This document shows, one piece after another, positions 1 to 6,255 of a stretch of 18,801 nucleotides of DNA (positions are counted from its first letter, which is position 1; each line of letters starts with the position of its first letter). The notes under the pieces are model-generated. The model was given only the letters and a program-made list of their open reading frames with translations, searched no databases and was not told where the DNA came from. This stretch comes from Prevotella sp. UBA2456 (GTDB lineage Bacteria; Bacteroidota; Bacteroidia; Bacteroidales; Bacteroidaceae): assembly GCA_002342415.1 (NCBI GenBank), contig DDPY01000047.1, positions 1 through 18,801 of the forward strand, given 5' to 3'. A program made the translations under genes and the position numbers.

Positions 1-21
1 CAGGATCAAACTCTACATTGT
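1..21 (-). rRNA. 16S rRNA gene, 5' end only (partial)
   Basis: Read on the minus strand, bases 14 to 1 give AGAGTTTGATCCTG, the universal 5' end of 16S rRNA (27F primer site). By alignment with the E. coli 5' end, mature position 1 falls near base 21. The rest of the gene lies beyond the left edge, so an rRNA operon leaves the window to the left. Confidence 0.93.
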
Positions 22-250
22 ATAATCTTTATTCTTTAGCCAGACATCGGACATAAACCCGATGCACTGATGCTTGCTCTGTCTCAGAACGCTCCGGTAG
101 TATTCGAATTTGACGGTTTGACTTCTCATTACCCGTAGAGCCATCATAAGATGTACTCCACGCTTCTTGTACTACTTCTTTCTCTGTCTATGTAAGTCTT
201 TCAAAGAACTCTTCTTTCATCGCTCCGCTTTTCCTTTCTGAGCGAAAGCG
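22..250 (-). other. rRNA operon leader (spacer transcript 5' of 16S)
   Basis: This gene-free stretch lies between the rrn promoter and the 16S start. On the minus strand it carries a boxA-like AGTTCTTTGAAAG at 210-198, which resembles the antitermination element of bacterial rRNA leaders, and a small stem-loop (CATCGG 45-50 / CCGATG 59-64) close to the 16S 5' end where processing stems normally form. No open reading frame here is convincing. Confidence 0.7.
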
Positions 251-254
251 GATG

Positions 255-285
255 CAAAGGTACGACTATTTTCCGAATCACCAAA
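255..285 (-). promoter_or_regulatory. rrn operon promoter (Bacteroidota sigma-ABfr type)
   Basis: On the minus strand the -7 box is TACCTTTG (262-255) and the -33 box is TTTG (285-282), with a 19-nt spacer. Both match the Bacteroidota consensus (TTTG, about 19-20 nt, TAnnTTTG). Transcription would run left into the 16S leader. Confidence 0.85.
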
Positions 286-310
286 CTTTTTCCGCACTTT
301 TTTCCATAAA

Positions 311-348
311 AAACAAAAAGTTTTCGCATTTATTGACAATGCGAAAAC
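311..348 (-). terminator. intrinsic terminator after the BI-1 gene
   Basis: There is a perfect 11-bp stem (320-330 pairs with 338-348, GTTTTCGCATT against AATGCGAAAAC) with a 7-nt loop. On the minus strand it is followed by a T-rich run with two long T stretches (about 319-305). It lies 24 bp past the stop codon of the BI-1 gene and just before the rrn promoter, so it would insulate the two units. Confidence 0.85.
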
Positions 349-371
349 TGTATACCTTATTATATTAAGAG

Positions 372-1091
372 TTATTCTCTCTTTCCAAATATGCGCAGCA
401 GATAAATAAAGAGATTTATGAAATCGAGGTATAACGTCAGTGCTCCGAGAAGAGCTAATTTCTGTGCTCCTTCTCCAGCATCGGGTGCCTGCAGCAACAT
501 TTGTTTTATTTTCTGGGAATCCCAGGCAGTAAGGCCTACAAAGACAAGCACACCAATATAGCTCAGGATGAGCGTCATTCCATCACTCTTGACAAAGAGG
601 TTGACAACGGTAGCGATAATCAGTCCGATAAGCGCCATAAAGAGATATTTCCCCATCGAAGAGAGGTCTGTCTTGGTAGTATATCCAATAACCGCCATTG
701 CCGCAAAAGTTCCTGCCGTAATAAAGAATACGGTAGCAACAGAAGAGGCAGTATATGCCAGAAAGATATACGACATGAGCGCTCCATTGATGACAGAGTA
801 GAGAATAAACATCAGTGTAGCAGTGGCAAGCGACAGTTTATTGATAGCAGCACTGACACCAATGACCAAAGCAAACTCAGCAATAATCATTCCGAAAAAG
901 AGTATCTTATTGGTATAGATTGCCTGCAGGATTCCCGGGCTATTCGCCACTCCGTAGGCCGTAATACCCGTAATGACCAGCGCCAACGTCATCCATACAT
1001 ATACCTTTCGCATTAAGACAGGGAAAGCAGCTGAAACATCCCACTGACGTTCTGCAGATATTCCCTGAAAGTTTAATTCCTTGTAATCCAT
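372..1091 (-). CDS. Bax inhibitor-1 (BI-1)/YccA-family membrane protein
   Basis: The product is a 239-aa integral membrane protein of the BI-1/TMBIM superfamily. About seven hydrophobic segments are visible (roughly residues 30-50, 62-80, 88-113, 118-136, 148-167, 173-190 and 212-234). The family signature is in the C-terminal part: the LTAWDSQKIKQ segment (Asp191) and GALTLYLDFINLFIYLLR (Asp223). Family members are pH-sensitive ion (Ca2+) leak channels or protease-associated membrane proteins; the physiological role in Bacteroidota is not settled. The ATG at 1091 has no competing upstream start. A -7-like TAACTTTG (1149-1142) lies upstream, and a strong terminator follows at 311-348, so the gene appears monocistronic. 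It diverges from the DUF4332 gene. Confidence 0.9.
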   Translation of the reverse strand: MDYKELNFQGISAERQWDVSAAFPVLMRKVYVWMTLALVITGITAYGVANSPGILQAIYTNKILFFGMIIAEFALVIGVSAAINKLSLATATLMFILYSVINGALMSYIFLAYTASSVATVFFITAGTFAAMAVIGYTTKTDLSSMGKYLFMALIGLIIATVVNLFVKSDGMTLILSYIGVLVFVGLTAWDSQKIKQMLLQAPDAGEGAQKLALLGALTLYLDFINLFIYLLRIFGKRE

Positions 1092-1141
1092 TGTTTATTC
1101 CTTTCTTTTGGTTTATATATTTTTACTTTAAGAAAACGCGG

Positions 1142-1149
1142 CAAAGTTA
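1142..1149 (-). promoter_or_regulatory. probable -7 element of the BI-1 gene
   Basis: TAACTTTG on the minus strand fits TAnnTTTG exactly. It would give a leader of about 45-50 nt before the ATG at 1091. No good TTTG is seen at the -33 position, so the call rests on one box. Confidence 0.5.
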
Positions 1150-1201
1150 AGCAATTATTTCGTGTGAGGCATAATTTTTGTATTAAAAAAGAATAAAAAC
1201 A

Positions 1202-1249
1202 TTGTTTTCTTGAACAAAAGTTTGTATATTTGCACTTGCAGCGTGCAAA
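1202..1249 (+). promoter_or_regulatory. promoter of DUF4332/SGNH unit with overlapping inverted repeat
   Basis: The -7 box TATATTTG is at 1225-1232, with a TTG-type -33 at 1202-1204. A 7-bp inverted repeat, TTTGCAC (1229-1235) and GTGCAAA (1243-1249), overlaps the 3' half of the -7 box and the expected start point. That is the position of a repressor operator. TGCACTT occurs again at 1251-1257. Confidence 0.65.
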
Positions 1250-1289
1250 GTGCACTTCCATGCAACAGATAACTAAATTCAACAAACTT

Positions 1290-1697
1290 ATGACTTACAA
1301 GGTAATTGACATTGAAGGAGTAGGCGACGTATACGCCGAGAAACTCATTGCAGCAGGCATCAAGACAGATGCAGAACTGCTGGAGAAATGCGCAAAGCCC
1401 GCAGGGCGCAAGGCGCTGGAAGCCGAAACGGGCATCAGCGGAAAGCTCATACTGAAGTGGGCTAACCATTGTGATTTGTACCGCATCAACGGTGTCGGTC
1501 CCCAATTCGCCGAATTGCTGGAGGCAGCTGGCGTAGACACCGTGAAGGAGTTAAAGCATCGTGTCGCCGAGAATCTTCAAAAGAAGCTGGAAGAGGTGAA
1601 CGCCCAGAAGAATCTGACAAACCGCGTTCCTGCTGCCACAGAGATTCAGAAGATGATAGATCAGGCGAAAGAACTACCTGCAATGATGGAATATTAA
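1290..1697 (+). CDS. DUF4332 helix-hairpin-helix protein
   Basis: A 135-aa soluble protein with two similar helix-hairpin-helix-like repeats: IEGVGDVYAEKL at residues 8-19 and INGVGPQFAELL at 66-77. Each is followed by a short helix ending in AAG(I/V). This is the DUF4332 layout, related to the non-specific DNA-binding HhH modules of polymerases and ligases; molecular function is unknown. The ATG at 1290 is chosen because the conserved part begins MTYKVIDIEG. An in-frame ATG at 1260 and a TTG at 1230 also exist, but the TTG lies inside the promoter. The stop is 21 bp before the SGNH hydrolase start, so the two are probably co-transcribed. Confidence 0.85.
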   Translation: MTYKVIDIEGVGDVYAEKLIAAGIKTDAELLEKCAKPAGRKALEAETGISGKLILKWANHCDLYRINGVGPQFAELLEAAGVDTVKELKHRVAENLQKKLEEVNAQKNLTNRVPAATEIQKMIDQAKELPAMMEY

Positions 1698-1718
1698 GTG
1701 CACACAGATTATTCAGAA

Positions 1719-2531
1719 ATGATAAAATACCGGCTCTTACTACTGACCTTGGTGGCCCTGCTATGCGGAGCCACCAAGGCACAGACAACATTCACTCATC
1801 CGTGGATGCAAAAACGTGTTGCCTACTTTGGCGATTCCATCACAGACCCGAGGAATAACGGTTCAAAGCTAAAATATTGGAATTTCCTGCAAGAATGGCT
1901 GGGCATAACTCCTTATGTTTACGCCGTAAGCGGCCGCCAATGGAACGATATTCCTCGTCAGGCCGATCTGCTGCAAAAAGAACACGGTGACTCCGTTGAT
2001 GCAATCCTGATATTTATCGGCACCAACGACTATAACAACGGTGTTCCTATTGGTGAATGGTATGATGTTAAACAAGAGCAGGTGATGTATGGGCACGGTC
2101 AACCCAAGAAGCTTGTTGAGCGCCAGCGGCGCTATATGAAGATGGATCCAGACACCTATCGAGGACGCATCAACATCGCTTTAGACAAAGTAAAGCGCAT
2201 GTATCCCACCAAACAAATCGTGCTACTGACCCCCATCCATCGCGCAGGATTCTATCGCAGCGAAAAGAATTGGCAATGCACAGAAGACTACACCAACCAG
2301 TGCGGTATCTATCTTGAAGAATACATCAACGCCGTGAAGGAAGCCGGTAACATTTGGGCTCTGCCTGTCATCGACCTAAACGCCATAAGCGGACTATATC
2401 CGATGATGGACGAGCATGTTCCTTACTTCAAAGATGGGGCTGTAGACCGTCTTCATCCAAGCGACAAAGGCCACCAGCGCATAGCACGAACACTTTATTA
2501 CCAACTCAGTGCCCTACCCTGCTGCTTCTGA
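1719..2531 (+). CDS. secreted SGNH/GDSL-family hydrolase
   Basis: A 270-aa protein with an N-terminal signal peptide (hydrophobic residues 6-18, probable cleavage after KA-Q near residue 21), so it is exported. SGNH blocks are in order: GDSIT with nucleophile Ser40, the block II Gly near VSGRQWND (71-77), GTND at 101-104, and the catalytic Asp243/His246 in DRLHP. Such enzymes are esterases or lipases, and in gut Bacteroidota often carbohydrate deacetylases or sialate/xylan esterases; the substrate cannot be read from sequence. The ATG at 1719 is preferred over the in-frame GTG at 1698 because the signal peptide starts there. The gene ends 9 bp before the convergent MFS gene. Confidence 0.88.
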   Translation: MIKYRLLLLTLVALLCGATKAQTTFTHPWMQKRVAYFGDSITDPRNNGSKLKYWNFLQEWLGITPYVYAVSGRQWNDIPRQADLLQKEHGDSVDAILIFIGTNDYNNGVPIGEWYDVKQEQVMYGHGQPKKLVERQRRYMKMDPDTYRGRINIALDKVKRMYPTKQIVLLTPIHRAGFYRSEKNWQCTEDYTNQCGIYLEEYINAVKEAGNIWALPVIDLNAISGLYPMMDEHVPYFKDGAVDRLHPSDKGHQRIARTLYYQLSALPCCF

Positions 2532-2540
2532 AGCATACTT

Positions 2541-3710
2541 CTATCGGTTCTTGTTGCGTATAAACCAAGCATGCGTATAGAGGTGATACATCAACAACGC
2601 AACAATTGTCAAGGCGAGACAACAATACAATAAGTTGTCTCGCTTATTGTAGAATGCGGCAAAGCCCAGACAAAGTCCTACGGCCAAGCCCGTTTCCCAG
2701 CTAAGGAAGAAAGTGCTCTGAGACGTACCACGTTTGCAATGCCGGCTCAGTTTTATAAAGAACAGCAGGAATCGTGAGCTGATAATTCCCATAGCAAGAC
2801 CTATCAACACGGGTGCGACTGGACTATTCGGATAGCTCAGCAGAATCAATAAAGAAGCAATCATCAGAATCAGTCCACAAATCACCTCACTCTTCAGTTC
2901 CGCATCACGAAACACGAAGCGCTGGGCCATCAAAGCCAGCAGAAAACCTGTCATCATCAAACTATAGAATAGGACACCAAGAGGTAAAGAAAGCAAGAGC
3001 CCCATTACCACACTCACCATGAAAAGGTTCACAAAAAGCACAAAGCCCTCCGGCAACAGGAACCGGTCCAACGATGCTACTTGTACTCCCTCTTCCGGAG
3101 CCCGGAATGGGAAGTGTACGTGTTGTATCATGATAATACTCAGTAGTGCGCAAGCAAAAACCACCCACAACACCTTATCGAATCCATACATCTCATATAC
3201 TACTCCCCCTGCGAGTGGTCCTAATGAGAGAGCAAACCGCGAAAACCACGCTGCACTATGGTTGGCCTCAGTACGTTGGAAAGACTCACAAGTATCAATA
3301 ATCAACGTTGACGACAGCACCATCTGGGCCAGTCCGAAGGCAGCGCCAAGCGTTAAGCGATGCAGCAAGATAACCCAAAACTCTACAAACTCAGACCGCA
3401 GTCCGTCAATATACCAAAGTAGCATCACATCAGCTGCAATAGCCGCAATAGCCCACATGCAGACCACATTACGCCTGAAGCGCTGCACCAACCAAGAACA
3501 CTGAGACCCCAACAAATAGAGTCCCAACCCGAAGGCTCCCATCGACAGTCCCGTCTCCAGAGGCGTGAAGTTCTCAGTTTGCATCAGCCACAGTGGGAAG
3601 ACAGGAATCAGCACATAGACTGTCATTGTCAGCAGCAGATTAGCTACCACTAACATCCAGAAGTCACGATGCCACAATTTTATATGTACAGGAGTGTTCT
3701 GTGTATTCAT
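2541..3710 (-). CDS. MFS-family transporter
   Basis: A 389-aa polytopic membrane protein with about 12 hydrophobic segments in two bundles, typical of the major facilitator superfamily. The cytoplasmic 2-3 loop is basic (LVQRFRRN near residues 74-81), as in MFS motif A, and a long central loop precedes the second half (near residues 205-215). It resembles drug or metabolite efflux members rather than sugar symporters, but no substrate can be assigned. It starts only 3 bp after the panB stop, so translation is probably coupled. A role in moving pantoate, pantothenate or a related metabolite is inference from position only. Last gene of the HAD-panB-MFS operon. Confidence 0.85.
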   Translation of the reverse strand: MNTQNTPVHIKLWHRDFWMLVVANLLLTMTVYVLIPVFPLWLMQTENFTPLETGLSMGAFGLGLYLLGSQCSWLVQRFRRNVVCMWAIAAIAADVMLLWYIDGLRSEFVEFWVILLHRLTLGAAFGLAQMVLSSTLIIDTCESFQRTEANHSAAWFSRFALSLGPLAGGVVYEMYGFDKVLWVVFACALLSIIMIQHVHFPFRAPEEGVQVASLDRFLLPEGFVLFVNLFMVSVVMGLLLSLPLGVLFYSLMMTGFLLALMAQRFVFRDAELKSEVICGLILMIASLLILLSYPNSPVAPVLIGLAMGIISSRFLLFFIKLSRHCKRGTSQSTFFLSWETGLAVGLCLGFAAFYNKRDNLLYCCLALTIVALLMYHLYTHAWFIRNKNR

Positions 3711-3713
3711 CCA

Positions 3714-4535
3714 TCAGTAAGATTCGTTCTCATTAGGGAAGTCGCCACTCTTGACATCTTCCACATAATGTCCCACTGCGTCGGTAATCACCGTGTTCAG
3801 GTCGGCATAGCGGCGCAGGAAACGGGGCGAGAAGCCCTGCGTCATCCCCAGCATGTCGGCCACCACAAGCACCTGACCGTCGCAACCGCCACCAGCACCA
3901 ATACCGATGGTCGGACAGCATATCTCCCGTGTCACGCGGACAGCCAGCTCAGCAGGCACCTTCTCCAGTACGACACCGAAGCAGCCCGTATCAGCCAGCA
4001 GTTTCGCATCGCTTATCAGTTTCTCCGCCTCTGCCTCTTCTTTGGCACGAACGGCATAGGTGCCGAACTTGTTGATCGACTGCGGGGTCAGGCCTAAGTG
4101 TCCCATTACGGGAATGCCGGCATCCAGAATGCGCTTCACCGTATCGATAATCTCAACGCCTCCCTCCAGTTTCAGGGCATCACAGCCGCTCTCCTTCATG
4201 ATGCGGATAGCATTGCTGACACCCTCGGCGGCATTCACCTGATAAGAACCGAAGGGCATGTCGCATATCACCAATGCACGATTGACGGCCCGCACCACGC
4301 TCTTGGCATGATAGATCATCTGCTCCACAGTGATGGGCAGCGTTGTCACGTTGCCCGCCATCACGTTCGATGCCGAGTCACCAATCAGGACAACATCCAC
4401 TCCTGCCTTATCCACCAATCCTGCCATTGTATAATCATACGAGGTGAGCATAGCAATCTTCTCACCATTCTGTTTCATCTCCATCAGTCGGTGTGTTGTC
4501 ACCTTACGATTGTCACTTACCAAATATCCTGCCAT
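3714..4535 (-). CDS. panB: 3-methyl-2-oxobutanoate hydroxymethyltransferase (PanB)
   Basis: A 273-aa cytosolic TIM-barrel enzyme that transfers the hydroxymethyl group of 5,10-methylene-THF to 2-oxoisovalerate, giving ketopantoate, the first committed step to pantothenate and CoA. Family residues are present: Asp53 in GDSASNV and Asp92 in CDMPFGSY (metal ligands), Lys122 in ALKLEGG (substrate) and Glu191 in VLEKVPAELA (base). IGIGAGGGCDGQVLV follows at 210-224. Length fits the family. It sits 24 bp after the HAD gene and 3 bp before the MFS gene. No panC or panD is nearby in this window. Confidence 0.97.
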   Translation of the reverse strand: MAGYLVSDNRKVTTHRLMEMKQNGEKIAMLTSYDYTMAGLVDKAGVDVVLIGDSASNVMAGNVTTLPITVEQMIYHAKSVVRAVNRALVICDMPFGSYQVNAAEGVSNAIRIMKESGCDALKLEGGVEIIDTVKRILDAGIPVMGHLGLTPQSINKFGTYAVRAKEEAEAEKLISDAKLLADTGCFGVVLEKVPAELAVRVTREICCPTIGIGAGGGCDGQVLVVADMLGMTQGFSPRFLRRYADLNTVITDAVGHYVEDVKSGDFPNENESY

Positions 4536-4559
4536 AATCTATTTTCCTTATTCTATTTA

Positions 4560-5192
4560 TTAAAGTTTAAAATGTATATAATCTTTTATCACTTCATCGC
4601 ATAAAGGACGAATGCTGTCTGCCGGATTGGTTGTTGCCAGCCCGACGACATACATCTCTGCGGCCCTACCGGACTTCAGCCCATTGAACGAATCTTCAAA
4701 CACCACACAATGCTCATGATCAACCCCGAGCCGCTGGGCAGCCTTGAGGTAACAATCCGGATCAGGCTTCGAGGCCGAGAAGTCCTCAGAGGTCAGAATA
4801 GCATCAAACATATCCTTAAATTCCGGATGACGCGCGTAGACAGCCTCCATCTTGGGTTGGTTCGAGCTTGTCACCACCGCAGTCTTCACTCCTTTCTCAT
4901 GAAGACAAGCCAGAAAATGCTCAAATCCATCAATATACACATACTGCATCTGCTGTTCAAAACGATTCAGCCGTTCTGTCAGCAGCGGTCGGACATCAGC
5001 CAAAGGTCCGGAAAACCAAGCATCATATATTTGTACGAGTGTCTGACCTTTAATCTCGTATTCCAGTCCTGGGTGTTCAGGATGGAATTCACGACATTGT
5101 TCGCCCCAAAAAACAGTATATTGCGGTTCCGTGTCGAATACGACACCATCCAGGTCAAACAAAGCAGCCTTTATTTCTCTCATCTTTTCCAT
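4560..5192 (-). CDS. HAD-superfamily phosphatase / beta-phosphoglucomutase-like hydrolase
   Basis: A 210-aa protein with all HAD motifs: motif I DLDGVVFDTEPQ (Asp13, Asp15), motif II Thr/Ser in VVTSSNQ, the lysine in SASKPDPD, and motif IV VFEDSFNGLKSG. A helical cap lies between motifs I and II, as in subclass IA phosphatases and beta-phosphoglucomutases. Substrate unknown. The ATG at 5192 is used; an ATG at 5183 is just as plausible because GGAAAAG precedes it. A TTG extension to 5219 is less likely. First gene of the HAD-panB-MFS operon, directly downstream of the tRNA-Arg gene on the same strand. Confidence 0.88.
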   Translation of the reverse strand: MEKMREIKAALFDLDGVVFDTEPQYTVFWGEQCREFHPEHPGLEYEIKGQTLVQIYDAWFSGPLADVRPLLTERLNRFEQQMQYVYIDGFEHFLACLHEKGVKTAVVTSSNQPKMEAVYARHPEFKDMFDAILTSEDFSASKPDPDCYLKAAQRLGVDHEHCVVFEDSFNGLKSGRAAEMYVVGLATTNPADSIRPLCDEVIKDYIHFKL

Positions 5193-5227
5193 TCTGGGTG
5201 CAAGGGTTATGCAAACCAAGCAACAAG

Positions 5228-5259
5228 CAAAAATAAAATGTGATCCGGTCGGGATTCGA
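5228..5259 (-). promoter_or_regulatory. possible promoter of the HAD-panB-MFS operon, overlapping the tRNA gene
   Basis: On the minus strand TATTTTTG (5235-5228) matches the -7 box, just after the tRNA 3' end. A partial -33 box (TTCG, 5259-5256) lies 20 nt upstream, inside the T-loop of the tRNA gene. Alternatively the operon is read through from the tRNA promoter. Confidence 0.35.
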
Positions 5260-5314
5260 ACCCGAGACCCACAGCTTAGAAGGCTGTTGCTCTATCCAGC
5301 TGAGCTACCGGACC
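5241..5314 (-). tRNA. tRNA-Arg (anticodon TCT)
   Basis: A 74-nt cloverleaf on the minus strand. The acceptor stem GGTCCGG pairs with CCGGATC (one G-T pair), with discriminator A. The D arm holds AGCTCAGCTGGATAGAGC, the anticodon stem is ACAGC/GCTGT around loop CTTCTAA, giving anticodon TCT (reads AGA), and the T arm has GGTTCGAATCC. The 3' CCA is not encoded, as expected if it is added post-transcriptionally. Confidence 0.96.
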
Positions 5315-5328
5315 CCACTTTGCGGCTG

Positions 5329-5360
5329 CAAAGGTACAAAAAAAAATGTGAACACACAAA
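5329..5360 (-). promoter_or_regulatory. tRNA-Arg promoter
   Basis: On the minus strand TACCTTTG (5336-5329) is the -7 box and TTTG (5360-5357) the -33 box, with a 20-nt spacer. The tRNA 5' end is 14 nt past the -7 box. Confidence 0.8.
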
Positions 5361-5381
5361 TGTTTATTCAATTTTATTTTG

Positions 5382-5389
5382 TACCTTTG
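5382..5389 (+). promoter_or_regulatory. -7 element of the RNA methyltransferase gene
   Basis: TACCTTTG is followed only 9 nt later by the ATG of the methyltransferase gene at 5399. The start point would fall about 4-7 nt past the box, giving a leaderless or nearly leaderless mRNA. A clear -33 TTTG is not seen. Confidence 0.65.
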
Positions 5390-5398
5390 CCATTCATT

Positions 5399-6223
5399 AT
5401 GATAGAGATTACTTCCCTTGACGATTCACGCGTGAGCATGTTCAGCCAACTGACAGAAGCTCAGCTGCGTATGACAATAGAACCCGAAAGGGGACTATTC
5501 ATTGCCGAAAGTCCCAAAGTCATCCGCATCGCTTTGGATGCCGGATGGGAGCCCGTTGCACTGCTCTGTGAGCACAAGCACATCACGGGCGATGCGAAAG
5601 ATATAGTAGAACGACTGGGCAGCAGCGTACCTGTCTACGTAGGCCGCCGTGAACTGCTGGCACAGCTGACGGGCTACACCCTCACCCGCGGTGTGCTGTG
5701 TGCGATGCGCCGTAAGCCCGTGCCGACAGTCGAAGAGGTGGTAAGGGACGCACGCCGCATAGTCGTCCTTGAGGCCGTTACCGACACCACCAATATCGGA
5801 GCCATCTTCCGTTCGGCAGCAGCACTGGATATGGATGCCGTACTGCTAACCCGTGACACCTGTGACCCGCTGAACCGACGGGCCGTACGCGTATCGATGG
5901 GCACCGTATTCCAAGTACCCTGGACTTGGCTCGACGCCACCGTTTCCTCGCTCCGCGACTATGGATTCCGCACAGCAGCAATGGCACTCCGCGACGACTC
6001 CATCCCCCTGGATCATCCCCAGCTGGCACAAGAGCCCCGACTGGCCATCATCATGGGCACCGAGGGTGACGGGCTGCCCCAGCAGACCATCTCGGATGCC
6101 GACTATACCGTTCGCATCCCGATGTCGCATGGAGTCGACTCGCTCAATGTCGCCGCTGCCGCCGCCGTCGCCTGCTGGCAACTACGCATCAAAAAGACAG
6201 ATGCCCCAGAGGCCAAGCCCTGA
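5399..6223 (+). CDS. SpoU/TrmH-family RNA 2'-O-ribose methyltransferase
   Basis: A 274-aa SPOUT-fold enzyme that uses SAM to 2'-O-methylate a ribose in rRNA or tRNA (relatives RlmB, TrmH, TsnR). The N-terminal about 110 residues form the substrate-binding domain. The C-terminal catalytic domain shows motif 1 NIGAIFRSAAAL (132-143, Asn and Arg conserved), motif 2 IIMGTEGDGL (217-226) and motif 3 PMSHGVDSLNVAAAAAV (241-257), which form the trefoil-knot SAM pocket. The exact target is not readable. The ATG at 5399 is chosen because it lies just after the -7 box; upstream in-frame codons overlap the tRNA gene and its promoter. It converges on thrS with a 32-bp gap and no obvious terminator. Confidence 0.9.
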   Translation: MIEITSLDDSRVSMFSQLTEAQLRMTIEPERGLFIAESPKVIRIALDAGWEPVALLCEHKHITGDAKDIVERLGSSVPVYVGRRELLAQLTGYTLTRGVLCAMRRKPVPTVEEVVRDARRIVVLEAVTDTTNIGAIFRSAAALDMDAVLLTRDTCDPLNRRAVRVSMGTVFQVPWTWLDATVSSLRDYGFRTAAMALRDDSIPLDHPQLAQEPRLAIIMGTEGDGLPQQTISDADYTVRIPMSHGVDSLNVAAAAAVACWQLRIKKTDAPEAKP

Positions 6224-6255
6224 GACATCCGTCGCAAGTAGATTAAGTAGTTTGT

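Noticed and set aside
2521..2610. Bidirectional terminator between the SGNH and MFS genes
   Set aside because: The convergent gap is 9 bp; only a weak 8-bp repeat (TTGTTGCG and CGCAACAA) about 40 nt apart inside the MFS gene end was found, with no U-run.
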